In this document: positions 8,215 to 17,396 of the stretch, one piece after another | How positions within the stretch are numbered: position 1 is the stretch's first letter | Layout: each line of letters starts with the position of its first letter | DNA from: Amycolatopsis eburnea | GTDB taxonomy: Bacteria; Actinomycetota; Actinomycetes; Mycobacteriales; Pseudonocardiaceae | Reading direction: 5' to 3' | DNA length: 64,000 nucleotides | Assembly (NCBI RefSeq): GCF_003937945.1 | Contig: NZ_RSEC01000058.1 | Coordinates: forward strand, 744,001 to 808,000 | Notes under the pieces: model-generated | Databases searched by the model: none | Told to the model about the DNA's origin: nothing | What the model saw: the letters and a program-made list of their open reading frames with translations, nothing else | Translations under genes and position numbers: made by a program

Positions 8215-9111
8215 ATGGACGGGTTGATGCAGGGCAAGGCGGTCGTGGTGACCGGCGCCGGCCGGGGCCTCGGCGAGGCGTTCGCGGTGCACGTCGCCCG
8301 TGCGGGCGGCGCGGTGGTCGTCAACGACATCGACGTCGAACTGGCCGAGCGGACCGCGGAGAACATCCGCGCGCACGGCGGCCGGGCCGTCGCCAGCGGG
8401 CACAGCGTGGCCGACGCGGGGCAGGCGCAGGAGATCGTCGACCTGTGCGTCAAGGAGTTCGGCGGGATCGACGGGCTGGTCAACAACGCCGGGCTGAACT
8501 ACGAGGCGCTGCCCTGGGAAGACGACGCCGAACAGGCGCGCGACCTCGTCGCCGTCAACGTCATGGGCGTGGTGAACACCGGGCTGGCCGCGATCAAGGC
8601 GATGGTCGGCGCGGGCACCGGCGGCTCGATCGTCAACATCTCGTCGGGCGCTTCGCTCGGCCAGCGCAAGCTCGGCGTGTACGCGGCGAGCAAGGGCGCG
8701 GTCGCGTCGCTGACCTACTCGTGGGCGCTCGACCTCGAAGAGCAGGGCATCCGCGTCAACGCCGTCTGCCCGCTCGCGCACACGCGGATGGTGTGGAAGT
8801 CCGAGCGCTCCCTGCGCGCCTGCCCGCCGGACCGCACGCCGGCCCGGATCGCGCCGGTCGTGCTCTTCCTGCTCGGCGACGGTTCGCACGGCATCACCGG
8901 CCAGATGATCCGGTGCAACGGCCCGCAGCTGCACGTCATGGGCCAGCCGTTCCTCAAGCAGCCGATCCTGGAGCGGCCGGTGTGGGACACCGAGACCGTG
9001 CAGAAGGCGTTCGACGAGGTCTTCTCAGCGCACCTGGAGAACTACGGCCTGGAGAAGCGCGTCCCGCCGCGGCTGCGCAAGTGGACCGACACTTCGCCCC
9101 GCACCGCCTGA
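8215..9111 (+). CDS. SDR family NAD(P)-dependent oxidoreductase
   Basis: A 298-residue classical short-chain dehydrogenase. The nucleotide-binding motif TGAGRGLGEAF is near residue 14, NNAGLNYEALPW near 88, the catalytic Ser in NISSG, and YAASK follows at the expected spacing, so it should be active. The C-terminus is extended by ~45 residues beyond the core (PRLRKWTDTSPRTA), as in some actinobacterial steroid/acyl-CoA SDRs. ATG 8215 has GGGGAG 6 nt upstream. It faces the acyl-CoA ligase gene across a strong shared terminator. A link to lipid or steroid breakdown is suggested only by that neighbour. Confidence 0.9.
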   Translation: MDGLMQGKAVVVTGAGRGLGEAFAVHVARAGGAVVVNDIDVELAERTAENIRAHGGRAVASGHSVADAGQAQEIVDLCVKEFGGIDGLVNNAGLNYEALPWEDDAEQARDLVAVNVMGVVNTGLAAIKAMVGAGTGGSIVNISSGASLGQRKLGVYAASKGAVASLTYSWALDLEEQGIRVNAVCPLAHTRMVWKSERSLRACPPDRTPARIAPVVLFLLGDGSHGITGQMIRCNGPQLHVMGQPFLKQPILERPVWDTETVQKAFDEVFSAHLENYGLEKRVPPRLRKWTDTSPRTA

Positions 9112-9134
9112 CCACTTTGCGTTCCAAAGCCGAG

Positions 9135-9191
9135 CTTTCCCTAGGAAAGATGCGTCCGAGGGCCCCTCGGACGCATCTTTCTCAGGGAAAG
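9135..9191. terminator. Bidirectional terminator between SDR and acyl-CoA ligase genes
   Basis: A perfect 18-bp stem: 9145-9162 pairs with 9164-9181, centred on GAGGGCCCCTC. Outside it, CTTTCCCT (9135-9142) pairs with AGGGAAAG (9184-9191), so the arms extend to 26 bp with a small bulge. It lies between two convergent genes. Confidence 0.85.
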
Positions 9192-9202
9192 TGGCGGGTC
9201 GG

Positions 9203-11059
9203 TCAGGCGCCGGCGGCAGGTTCTGGGTCGCGGGTTGCCGCGTACAGGGCCTCGATGTTCGTCGCGTAGCGGTCGTTGATGACCCGGCGCTTGAGCTTGA
9301 GCGTCGGGGTCAGCTCGCCGGACTCGGGCGTCCACGCCTTCGGGAGCACGTGGTAGCGCTTGATCTGCTCGATCCGGGCCAGCCTGCTGTTCGCCGACTC
9401 GACCGCGCGCTCCAGTTCCGCGCGGACCGCCGGGTGGGTGGCCAGCTCCTCCGGCGTCGCCTCGACGCCGTTCGCCGCGGCCCAGCCGGGGGCGATTTCG
9501 TCGTCGAGGACGATCAGGGCCGTCACGTACGGGCGGTCGTCGCCGATCGCGACCGCCTGGCCGATCAGCGGGTGCTCCTTGAGGAGGCCCTCGATGCGGG
9601 TCGGCGCGATGTTCTTGCCGCTCGAGGTGATGATCAGTTCCTTCTTGCGGTCGGTGATCGTCACGAAGCCGTCTTCGTCGATCGTGCCGATGTCGCCGGT
9701 CGCGTACCAGCCGTCGGCGTCGGTCGCGTCCTGGATCGTCCCGTCCTCCTGCAGGTAGCCGAGGAAGACGATCGGGCCGCGGACCAGCAGCTCGCCGTCG
9801 TCGGCGACCTTCACCTCGATGCCGTCGAGCGGCTTGCCGACCGAACCCGCCCGGAAGGCCGTGGCCGAGTTCGACGTCGCCGCGCCGGTGGTTTCCGACA
9901 GGCCCCAGACCTCGCAGATCTCGACGCCGAGGCCGGCCAGGAAGTAGATGATCTCCACCGGGAGGGCGGCCGCGCCGCTGGAGGCGACCAGCAGCTTGTC
10001 GAGCCCGAGCAGGCCGCGCACCGGCGCCAGCACGGTTTCGTCGGCCTGCCGGATCTTTTCGGCGAGCTCGGCGGGCACCTCCTGGCCGGCGCTGCGCAGC
10101 TTGTAGCCCTGCTGCAGCAGCTCGTTCGCCTGCAGCAACGCCGTCCGCCGGTCTTCGGGGACGCTGCCGAGCATGTTCTTGAGGCCGGCGACCATCTTCT
10201 CCCACACGCGCGGGACGCCGAAGAAGCTCTGCGGGTGCACCTCGCCGAGCGCGCCGGCGACAGCGGTCGGGTCGGCGAGCGTGTGCACGTGGCCGGCCCA
10301 CACGATCGGCAGGTAGACCGACAGCTCGCGCTCGGCGATGTGCGCCAGCGGCAGGTACGCGATGTTGGTCGCGTGCATCGGCGGGTGGTGCAGCTCGGTG
10401 ACCGCGTACGCCTGGTGGATCGCGTTGCGGTGCGACAGCACGACGCCCTTCGGGTCGCCGGTGGTGCCCGAGGTGTAGATCATCGACAGCGGGTCGTCCG
10501 GCTTGATGCCCTGCCACGACCGCTCGAACGCCTCCGGGTCGGCGGCAAGCGCTTCCCGGCCCCACGTCCGCACGTCGGCGAGCGAGACGAACCGGCCGTC
10601 GCCTTCCGGAATCGCGGTTTCGTCCATCACCACTACGCGGCGCAGCGCCGGAAGGTCGTCGAGCACCGGGCGCCAGCGCGCCAGCTCGGTCTCGCCGCCG
10701 AGCACCACGACCGGCGCCGCGCTGTGCCGCGCGACGAACCGGATCTGCTCCGGGCTGAGCGTGGCGTAGGCGGTGCACGGGATCGCGGACAGGTGCGTCG
10801 CGGCGAGGTCGGCGATGATGTGGTCGGGGCAGCCGGGCGCCATGATCAGCATGCGGTCGCCCGCGTCGAGGCCGAGGCCCGCCAGCCCGCGGGAGACCTC
10901 CGCGATCGCGGTGCGGAACTCCAGCCAGCTCAGCGTCGGCCGGCCTTCGATGTCGAGCGAGGTGATCGCCGGCAGGTCCGGGTATTCGGCCGCGTTGCGG
11001 TGCAGCAACCGCGGGATCGTCTGGCCTTCGGTCTGCTCGGCGACGGACGGGGTGGTCAA
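9203..11059 (-). CDS. Long-chain fatty acid--CoA ligase (FadD15-like AMP-binding enzyme)
   Basis: 618 residues. Activates fatty acids to acyl-AMP then acyl-CoA in the cytoplasm. Motifs: the ATP/AMP P-loop YTSGTTGDPKGVVLSH, YLPLAHIAERE, YGLSETTG-type segment (here WGLSETTGAATS), YATGDIG and the hinge DRKKELIITSSGKNIAPTRIE. Length and the AERE motif fit the long-chain (FadD15/FadD13-like) class. TTG 11059 is the start because GAGGAGG is 8 nt upstream; no ATG or GTG fits better. It is convergent with the SDR gene and divergent from the TenA-like gene. Confidence 0.92.
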   Translation of the reverse strand: MTTPSVAEQTEGQTIPRLLHRNAAEYPDLPAITSLDIEGRPTLSWLEFRTAIAEVSRGLAGLGLDAGDRMLIMAPGCPDHIIADLAATHLSAIPCTAYATLSPEQIRFVARHSAAPVVVLGGETELARWRPVLDDLPALRRVVVMDETAIPEGDGRFVSLADVRTWGREALAADPEAFERSWQGIKPDDPLSMIYTSGTTGDPKGVVLSHRNAIHQAYAVTELHHPPMHATNIAYLPLAHIAERELSVYLPIVWAGHVHTLADPTAVAGALGEVHPQSFFGVPRVWEKMVAGLKNMLGSVPEDRRTALLQANELLQQGYKLRSAGQEVPAELAEKIRQADETVLAPVRGLLGLDKLLVASSGAAALPVEIIYFLAGLGVEICEVWGLSETTGAATSNSATAFRAGSVGKPLDGIEVKVADDGELLVRGPIVFLGYLQEDGTIQDATDADGWYATGDIGTIDEDGFVTITDRKKELIITSSGKNIAPTRIEGLLKEHPLIGQAVAIGDDRPYVTALIVLDDEIAPGWAAANGVEATPEELATHPAVRAELERAVESANSRLARIEQIKRYHVLPKAWTPESGELTPTLKLKRRVINDRYATNIEALYAATRDPEPAAGA

Positions 11060-11255
11060 CGCTGGCCTCCTCGGTGCTCCGGATGGCCACACTGTAGGGG
11101 CTCCCGGCCGAGGTGGATAGAGAATCGCGGCCACGTCAACCGTCGCCGTCGGAACGGACATCCCGGTCAGGCGCCCACGACCGTCCACTGTGTACACGGG
11201 CGGCCGCGCGCGAACCGCGCTTCAATGGAGGGACCACGGACTCCAGGGGGAAGCG

Positions 11256-11912
11256 ATGACGCGGTCCGCTCGTGAACTGCTCGACAGGATCCAAGCCGAA
11301 CTCGCGCCGCGCGACGGCGACAACCGGCTCGTCCCGCTGATCGCCTCGGGACGCGCGCCGCGCGCGGTGTTCGCCGCGCTCGCCGCCGAAGAAAAGCTGA
11401 TCACGCTATCCGACTGGCGGAGCTTCCACGCGCTCGCCGCCCGCGCGGACGAGCCGAACGCGCGCGCGTTCTTCGGCGGTCTCGCGCCGGGGGAGCAGCA
11501 GGCGAACGCGATGCTGGACCCGTTGCTCGCGGCGACAGGTCCGGACCACGGGAAGGAGCTGCCGCGCGCGGGCTGCCAGGCGTACCCGGCGTACGTCGCG
11601 TGGCTCGCGCTCAACGGCGAATCGGCGGCGGCGGTGGCCGGGATCTTCGCGAACTTCGCCGCCTTCGGCCGGTACTGCCGGGACGTCGCCACCGCGATGC
11701 GCGGGCACTACGGCTTCACCGACACCGAGTGCGCGTTCTTCGACTTTTTCGCTGCGGACGTTCCTGAAATCGAAGAACAAGCGCTCGCGGCCGTCCAGGC
11801 GGGCCTCGACGCGCACCGGCTCGACAAGGCCGAGGCCCGCCGTTACGCGCGGCTGTTCCAGAGTTACGAACTGCTCTTCTGGAACACCCTCGCGGACGAG
11901 TTCCCGGGCTGA
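11256..11912 (+). CDS. TenA/THI-4/PqqC-like all-helical protein
   Basis: 218 residues of haem-oxygenase-like fold. TenA enzymes hydrolyse thiamin degradation products, but many actinobacterial members are uncharacterised. The protein has the typical helical pattern with aromatic-rich segments (FANFAAFGRYCRDVA, YGFTDTECAFFDFFA, ARLFQSYELLFWNTL), and a Cys in GCQAYPAYVAWLAL. ATG 11256 follows AGGGGGAAGCG. It stands alone, with no thiamin genes around it, so a thiaminase role is uncertain. Confidence 0.7.
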   Translation: MTRSARELLDRIQAELAPRDGDNRLVPLIASGRAPRAVFAALAAEEKLITLSDWRSFHALAARADEPNARAFFGGLAPGEQQANAMLDPLLAATGPDHGKELPRAGCQAYPAYVAWLALNGESAAAVAGIFANFAAFGRYCRDVATAMRGHYGFTDTECAFFDFFAADVPEIEEQALAAVQAGLDAHRLDKAEARRYARLFQSYELLFWNTLADEFPG

Positions 11913-12448
11913 CGGCACGCGGAACCGGTACCGGCGCCACGGGGCGTGTTCGTGCGAGCGCGGATGCGGAATTGCGGAAATTCCGGCGCGCGGTCCGGGG
12001 AATCCGCGGCGTGCTCCGCCGGCGCCGTGCATTTCCGCTTTGGGGAAGCCATCCCGCCCGGATGAAGTGGTGGTGCGCCGCCGGCCGCGCGCGGCCGTGA
12101 CCTTTCTCACCGAACCGTCCGGCGGATTCGTACGTAGCGGACCCGGCCGGGCCCGGCGCGGGGATCGCAACCGGTACCAGCGTGCATCCCTGCGGTGGAA
12201 CGGAAGTCGACCTGGGACGAACGTCACGACTTTCGGTGGTGGACTTTCCAAGCGCAGGCAGCAAGTGTGGACGGGTCACCGTCTCAAGATCACGTTCTCG
12301 CCACGGACTTGACGCGCCCTGAGCGGCTGCATACCGTCGTCGCGGGCGAAGCAGACCACGGTGATGTTGATCCGGCTGGTCGGAATCCGGGTGTTGACCG
12401 CCTCGGGCGACCCGAAACCATGTACTGCCGGAAGGAAAACGGACCCAG
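11913..12448. other. 536-bp intergenic region upstream of the conservon
   Basis: No convincing gene on either strand. The region is noticeably less GC-biased in codon-phase than its flanks. It contains the candidate conservon promoter at 12309-12337, leaving a leader of roughly 105 nt before the GTG start. Repeated GGAATTCCG-like strings near 11965-12005 (GCGGAATTGCGGAAATTCC) are noted without a known role. Confidence 0.5.
12309..12337 (+). promoter_or_regulatory. Candidate sigma-70-type promoter of the conservon
   Basis: TTGACG at 12309-12314, a 17-nt spacer, then TACCGT at 12332-12337. The -35 matches TTGACA in five of six bases and the -10 fits the actinobacterial TAnnnT rule. Confidence 0.5.
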
Positions 12449-14998
12449 GTGAAGCAGATTTCTCTTCGACGCAACCGGGGATCCTCGATTCGGAAGCGCG
12501 TGCTCACGATCGCGCTCATCCCCAGTGTGGCCTTGCTGCTGGTCGGCGTGGCCCTCGCGGGCTACCTGATCTACGACGCGGTCACCGCACGCGACTACAC
12601 CACGCGCATCCGGAATTCGGAAGCCCCGGCGATCCCGTTCTTCGCCGCGCTCCAGCAGGAGCGCCAAGCGACGCTGAGCCTCCTCGCCGGGCAGGGCAAC
12701 CAGCGGGCCGTGCTCGCGGCCGTCCGCCCGAAGGTCGACTCGACCGCCGCGAAGGAGATCGAGAACCTCCGGGACAACTTCGCGGACTACAGCGACACCC
12801 CGCCGAGCGTCCAGAAGAACATCGCCACGTTCTTCGGGGTCTTCCAGCAGCTGCCGCAGACGCGCCAGGCGGTCGACAGCGGCCAGATCCAGATCAGCCA
12901 GGCCTTCGCCTTCTACAACAAGATGCTCGACCAGTTCACCGACGGGGTGGCCGGGCTGGCGCAGAACGCCCGCGGCGCGCAGAACGCGTTCGACCGGCTG
13001 ACCGCCATCCCGCTGTTCACCGCGGCCGACGCGATGCAGCGCAGTGACGCGCTCGCCGCCGCCGGGCTCGCCGCGGGCGGGCTGACGAACGACGACTTCC
13101 GCGCCTACGTCGGCCAGGTCGGTGCCTACCACGCCCAGCTCGACGCGTCGGCGCCGAAGATGATCCCCGACGTCAAGGCCAAGTACGACCAGCTGCTGGC
13201 CAGCCAGCCGTGGCAGACGGTGACCCAGGTGGAAACCGCTTTCCTGCGCGGTGACCTGACGAAGCTGCCGGTGGCGCAGGACCAGTGGCGCACCGCCGCC
13301 CGCCAGGTCGGCGACGCGCTGATGGGCATCTTCGTCGCGCAGAGCTCGAACGCGAGCCAGGCCGCCATCGAGGACGCCGACTCGACGTTCACCGAGTCGC
13401 TGATCGCCGGTGTGATCGCGGTCCTGTTCGCGGTCTTCGTGGTGTTCGTCGCCGTCCGGCTGTCCAACCGGCTCATCGGCAGGCTGCACCGGCTGCGCGA
13501 GGACACCCTCGACGCCGCCGAAGTCCGGTTGCCCGAGCTGGTCGCCCGGGTCCAGGCCGGCGAGCCGGTCGACCTCGAAGAGGGCGGGCACTTCCTCGAC
13601 CACGGCACCGACGAGATCGGCCAGGTCGCCGACGCGTTCAACAAGGCGCAGCAGACCGCCATCGCGGCCGCCATCGACGAGGCGAAGGTCAAGGAGGGCA
13701 CCAAGACGGTGTTCCTCAACATCGCCCACCGCAGCCAGGTCATCGTGCACCGCCAGCTCAAGGTGCTCGACCAGGCCGAGCGCAAGCAGGAGGACCCGGA
13801 GCAGCTGGACACCCTGTTCCAGCTCGACCACCTCTCCACCCGCGCCCGCCGCAACGCCGAGAACCTGATCATCCTCGGCGGCGGGCAGCCGGGCCGGCAG
13901 TGGCGCAACCCGGTCGGGCTGGCCGAGCTGGTCCGCGGCGCGTCCGCCGAGACCGAGGACTTCGCCCGCGTGAAGACGGCGGCGCTGCCGCAGATCGCCA
14001 TCCGCGGCCCGGTCGTCGGCGACCTCGTGCACCTGCTCGCCGAGCTGATCGACAACGCGACGTCGTTCTCGCCGCCGCAGTCGCGGGTCGAGATCCGCGG
14101 CAACGTGGTCGGCAAGGGCGTCGTGATCGAGGTCGAGGACCAGGGCCTCGGGCTCGAGCCGGACCAGACCGAAGAGATCAACGGGATGCTGGCCGACCCG
14201 CCGGACTTCGGGATCATGGCGCTGTCGGACGAGCCGCGCCTCGGCCTGTTCGTGGTCGCGCGGCTGGCCGCGCGGCACGGCATCCAGGTGCACCTGCGCG
14301 AGTCCGCGTACGGCGGCACCCGGGCCATCGTGCTCGTGCGCACCGACCTGCTGGCCCCGCTCGCCGAGACCGAGCCGGAGCAGCCGATCACCCCGCCGAA
14401 GCCGGAGCTGGTCCCGAACCCGGTCGAACCGGAGCAGGGCAACGACGAGGTCGCGCCGCTCATGCGGCCGCAGCGCCGCCCGGCCCGGCACCGCACCGAG
14501 CCGCCCGCCGCGGCCCCGGCGACACCTCCGATCCAGCCCGTCGCCGTGCCGCCGTCCGCCCCGGCCCAGCCGCCGTCCGCGCCGACGCCGGTCCCGGTCG
14601 GGTCCGTCTCGGAGCCGGTGAGCCAGCCGACCCAGGCGCAGCCGGTGGCCCCGGTCCGCCCGCCGTCCCCGCCGAACCGCACCGCGCGCCCGGCCCGCCC
14701 GGCCGCGCAGCAGCCGGCGTGGCCGCCGCAGGAACCGCGGGCCGCCGTGCCGGAAGGACGGCCGCAGCAGCCGCGCCGCCCGGAGGCGCCCGGCCGCCCG
14801 CCGCTGCCCCAACGGCGACGCCAGCAGAACCTCGTTCCGCAGTTGCGGGAAGATAAGCCCGCACAGGAACGCGAAGAGGTGCGGCTGGACTCCCCGGAGG
14901 CCGCCCGCAGCAGGCTGTCCGCCTTCCAGCAGGGCACCCGCCGGGCCCGTGACGAAGAGTTTCCCGAGAACGACGACAGGTACGGAGAGCGCGAGTAA
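12449..14998 (+). CDS. cvnA: Conservon sensor-kinase-like protein CvnA (NIT-HAMP-HATPase)
   Basis: 849 residues. A membrane helix (~20-42) is followed by an extracytoplasmic nitrate/nitrite-sensing-type (NIT) helical domain, a second helix (~315-340), and a HAMP-like linker. The ATPase core shows the N box LIDNATSFSPP, G1 VEDQGLGLEPDQ and G2 LGLFVVARLAARHGI. The region that normally holds the phosphorylated His is the unusual NIAHRSQVIVHRQL / FQLDHLSTRARR type seen in CvnA proteins. The last ~200 residues are Pro/Ala-rich and probably disordered. In Streptomyces these proteins form a membrane complex with CvnB-D that resembles a eukaryotic G-protein-coupled system. It is first in a four-gene operon and its TAA overlaps the ATG of the next gene. 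The GTG 12449 start is 13 nt from GGAAGGA, so slightly uncertain. Confidence 0.9.
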   Translation: MKQISLRRNRGSSIRKRVLTIALIPSVALLLVGVALAGYLIYDAVTARDYTTRIRNSEAPAIPFFAALQQERQATLSLLAGQGNQRAVLAAVRPKVDSTAAKEIENLRDNFADYSDTPPSVQKNIATFFGVFQQLPQTRQAVDSGQIQISQAFAFYNKMLDQFTDGVAGLAQNARGAQNAFDRLTAIPLFTAADAMQRSDALAAAGLAAGGLTNDDFRAYVGQVGAYHAQLDASAPKMIPDVKAKYDQLLASQPWQTVTQVETAFLRGDLTKLPVAQDQWRTAARQVGDALMGIFVAQSSNASQAAIEDADSTFTESLIAGVIAVLFAVFVVFVAVRLSNRLIGRLHRLREDTLDAAEVRLPELVARVQAGEPVDLEEGGHFLDHGTDEIGQVADAFNKAQQTAIAAAIDEAKVKEGTKTVFLNIAHRSQVIVHRQLKVLDQAERKQEDPEQLDTLFQLDHLSTRARRNAENLIILGGGQPGRQWRNPVGLAELVRGASAETEDFARVKTAALPQIAIRGPVVGDLVHLLAELIDNATSFSPPQSRVEIRGNVVGKGVVIEVEDQGLGLEPDQTEEINGMLADPPDFGIMALSDEPRLGLFVVARLAARHGIQVHLRESAYGGTRAIVLVRTDLLAPLAETEPEQPITPPKPELVPNPVEPEQGNDEVAPLMRPQRRPARHRTEPPAAAPATPPIQPVAVPPSAPAQPPSAPTPVPVGSVSEPVSQPTQAQPVAPVRPPSPPNRTARPARPAAQQPAWPPQEPRAAVPEGRPQQPRRPEAPGRPPLPQRRRQQNLVPQLREDKPAQEREEVRLDSPEAARSRLSAFQQGTRRARDEEFPENDDRYGERE

Positions 14999-15411
14999 TG
15001 GTCAACTCAGGCGCCCACGAGCTCGACTGGCTGCTGGACGACCTCGTCAAACGGGTCGCCGGGGCGGACCGGGCGGTGGTCCTGTCCTCGGACGGCCTGC
15101 TCATCGGGCGATCGGGGAACCTCTCCGAGGAGGACGCCGAACACCTGTCCGCCGTGGCTTCGGCGTTCCAGAGCCTGGCGCGCGGGACCGGGCGGCACTT
15201 CGGCGGGGGCAACGTCCGCCAGACGATGGTCGAGATGGACCACGCGTTCCTGTTCGTGACGGCGGCCGGGCGGGGCGCGTGCCTGGCCCTGCTCGCCCGC
15301 GAGGACGCGGACATGGGCCTCGTCGCGTACGAGATGAACTTGATGGTGAAGCGGGTCGGGCAGGTACTCACCTCGGCCCCGCGGGCCGGCGTCCAGCCCA
15401 CGTCGTCGTGA
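14998..15411 (+). CDS. cvnB: Conservon roadblock/LC7 protein CvnB
   Basis: A 137-residue roadblock/LC7-domain protein, the family that in bacteria acts as a partner or regulator of small Ras-like GTPases. The N-terminus HELDWLLDDLVKRVAG leads into the beta-strand AVVLSSDGLLIG, typical of the family. ATG 14998 overlaps the preceding TAA by one base, so translation is coupled to CvnA. Predicted cytoplasmic. Confidence 0.93.
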   Translation: MVNSGAHELDWLLDDLVKRVAGADRAVVLSSDGLLIGRSGNLSEEDAEHLSAVASAFQSLARGTGRHFGGGNVRQTMVEMDHAFLFVTAAGRGACLALLAREDADMGLVAYEMNLMVKRVGQVLTSAPRAGVQPTSS

Positions 15412-15779
15412 GCGCGCGGCACGAGGCCTGGTTCGACGACGAGGCCGGGCCCCTGGTCCGGTCCTACGCGGTCACGGGCGGCCGCACCCGGTCGGACACG
15501 CTCGGGCTCGACCTCATCACGCTCGTCGTCGCCCTGCGCACCGCGCACGAAGCGGGCATGCTCGAACCGGAGTACGCGCGCATCATCGCCTTGTGCCAGC
15601 GGCCGGTCTCGGTGGCCGAGGTGGCCGCCCGGGTCGACCTCCCGCTGCCCGTGGTGAAGGTGATGCTGAGCGACCTCATCGAGCAGAACCTGGTGCTGTT
15701 CCGTACCGCGGCACCGGTCCAGGAAACCCCCAACCGACACGTATTGCAGGCGGTCCTTGATGGCATCCGGAAACTCTGA
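15408..15779 (+). CDS. cvnC: Conservon DUF742 protein CvnC
   Basis: A 123-residue DUF742 protein. The first half has RSYAVTGGRTRS; the second half is a winged-helix-like segment (ALCQRPVSVAEVAARVDLP, VKVMLSDLIEQNLVL). GTG 15408 overlaps the CvnB stop codon (GTGA). In conservons this protein binds the other members, and its role is still poorly defined. Confidence 0.92.
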   Translation: MSARHEAWFDDEAGPLVRSYAVTGGRTRSDTLGLDLITLVVALRTAHEAGMLEPEYARIIALCQRPVSVAEVAARVDLPLPVVKVMLSDLIEQNLVLFRTAAPVQETPNRHVLQAVLDGIRKL

Positions 15780-16362
15780 TCCCCGGCGGAACCTGACCGC
15801 GACCGCGGTCAAGGTACTCATCGCCGGCGGGTTCGGGGTCGGCAAGACCACGATGGTCGGCTCGGTGAGCGAAGTGCCGCCGCTGCGGACCGAAGAGGTC
15901 ATCACGACCGCGTCCGAGGGGGTCGACGACCTCTCGGGCGTCGAGCAGAAGACCACGACGACGGTCGCGCTCGACTTCGGCCGCATCACGATCAACCCGG
16001 ACCTGATCCTGTACCTGTTCGGCACCCCGGGGCAGGACCGGTTCTGGTTCATGTGGGACGAGCTGGCCGAAGGCGCGCTCGGCGCCGTCGTGCTGGCCGA
16101 CACCCGGCGGCTCGACAGCTGCTTCGCGGCGGTGGACTTCTTCGAGCGCCGCAATCTGCCGTTCGTCGTCGGCGTGAACTGCTTCGACGGCGCGTACCGC
16201 TACGGCACCGAGGAGGTCCGGCAGGCGCTCGACGTCGGCATGGACGTCCCGCTGCTGCTGTGCGACGCCCGTGAGCGCGAGTCGACGAAGCAGGTGCTGA
16301 CCAGCCTGATGGAACACGTGATGGCGCGGTCCGATCTCGCAGCCGCCCAGGGTGGCTACTGA
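15760..16362 (+). CDS. cvnD: Conservon Ras-like GTPase CvnD
   Basis: A 200-residue small GTPase. Walker A is GGFGVGKTTMVG near residue 24; switch II is FGTPGQDRFWFMW, where the usual DTPG Asp is replaced by Gly, as is common in MglA/CvnD-type proteins; the guanine motif is degenerate (NCFDG). It overlaps CvnC by 20 bp. TTG 15757 and ATG 15760 are adjacent alternatives; ATG is preferred. It is the effector switch of the conservon and is predicted to bind GTP. Confidence 0.93.
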   Translation: MASGNSDPRRNLTATAVKVLIAGGFGVGKTTMVGSVSEVPPLRTEEVITTASEGVDDLSGVEQKTTTTVALDFGRITINPDLILYLFGTPGQDRFWFMWDELAEGALGAVVLADTRRLDSCFAAVDFFERRNLPFVVGVNCFDGAYRYGTEEVRQALDVGMDVPLLLCDARERESTKQVLTSLMEHVMARSDLAAAQGGY

Positions 16363-16381
16363 CCGGACCGCGCTCCTTCGG

Positions 16382-16813
16382 TCAGCGCTTGCGCAGGTTG
16401 TCGAGCGCGAACCGGCCCGGGCCGATCGCGGCGAACAGCAGGAAGATCCACGAGTAGACCGCGGCGGGCTCGCCCATGTTCTGCAGCGGCAGCAGGCCCA
16501 TCGGGGCGTGCACGGTGAAGTAGGCGTAGGCCATCACGCCCGAGAGCAGGATGGCGGCCGGCCTGCTGGCGAGCCCGACGAGCAGCAGCAGGGCGCCGGC
16601 GAGTTCGAGGACGCTGCCCCACCAGCCGGGGAACGAGCCGAACGGGACGCCGCCGCCCTGGCCGTCGATCCCGCCGAAGAAGCCGAACCCCTGCAGGCCG
16701 TGGAAGCCGAACAGGAACGAGATCACGATCCGGCTCACGCCGGTGACGATGCCGGTGACCTGGGTCTTCGCGGTGGTGGCGGGCTGGGTTTCGCGGGCGG
16801 TGGTGGTGGTCAT
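16382..16813 (-). CDS. DoxX family membrane protein
   Basis: A 143-residue protein with four membrane helices, belonging to the DoxX/SURF4-like family (thiol stress or quinone-linked functions in mycobacteria). Diagnostic segments: SFLFGFHGLQGFG, GSVLELAGALLLLVGL, SGVMAYAYFTVHAP and FLLFAAIGPGRFALD. ATG 16813 has GGAAGGA 8 nt upstream. It is convergent with CvnD (19-bp gap) and divergent from the NUDIX gene. Confidence 0.88.
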   Translation of the reverse strand: MTTTTARETQPATTAKTQVTGIVTGVSRIVISFLFGFHGLQGFGFFGGIDGQGGGVPFGSFPGWWGSVLELAGALLLLVGLASRPAAILLSGVMAYAYFTVHAPMGLLPLQNMGEPAAVYSWIFLLFAAIGPGRFALDNLRKR

Positions 16814-16928
16814 CGCGGGGTTCCTTCCCTGGGTTCTTCCTTGCCTTCTGCCTACGCGTCGAGTGGCTTCTCCCCGGATCGACAACCCCGGCGGATTTTT
16901 TTTCGGCGGGTTTCGGCAGACTGGGCCG

Positions 16929-17396
16929 ATGGCGGGCAAACGCAGTGCCGGGCTCCTGGTCCACCGCGGCCGGGGCGAGACCCTCGAAGTGCTCCTCGCG
17001 CACATGGGCGGGCCGTTCTGGGCGAAGAAGGACGCGGCGGCGTGGTCGCTGCCGAAGGGTGAGCTGGATCCGGACGAGGAGCCGGAGGCCGCGGCGCGGC
17101 GCGAGTTCACGGAGGAGCTGGGCCTGCCGGCGCCGTCCGGGGAGTACGTCCCGCTCGGCGAGGTGAAGCAGTCCGGCGGCAAGGTCGTCACGGCGTGGGC
17201 GGTGGCGGGCGACGTCGACCCGGCGGCGGTCGTGCCGGGGACGTTCACCATGGAGTGGCCGCCGCGCTCGGGTCGTCAGCAGGAGTTCCCCGAGGTGGAC
17301 CGGGTGGCGTGGTTTTCGCTGGCGGTAGCCCGCGAGAAGCTGGTGAAGGGCCAGCTGCCGTTCCTCGACCGCCTGCTGGCGTCAGTCGCCGAGTAG
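16929..17396 (+). CDS. NUDIX hydrolase
   Basis: 155 residues. Hydrolyses nucleoside diphosphates linked to another group; the substrate is unknown. The Nudix box is complete: G-E-L-D-P-D-E-E-P-E-A-A-A-R-R-E-F-T-E-E-L-G. The N-terminus (SAGLLVHRGRGE) and the WSLPKGEL entry are typical. ATG 16929 lies 116 bp from the divergent DoxX start. The last 15 bases overlap the 3' end of the convergent HAD gene. Confidence 0.92.
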   Translation: MAGKRSAGLLVHRGRGETLEVLLAHMGGPFWAKKDAAAWSLPKGELDPDEEPEAAARREFTEELGLPAPSGEYVPLGEVKQSGGKVVTAWAVAGDVDPAAVVPGTFTMEWPPRSGRQQEFPEVDRVAWFSLAVAREKLVKGQLPFLDRLLASVAE

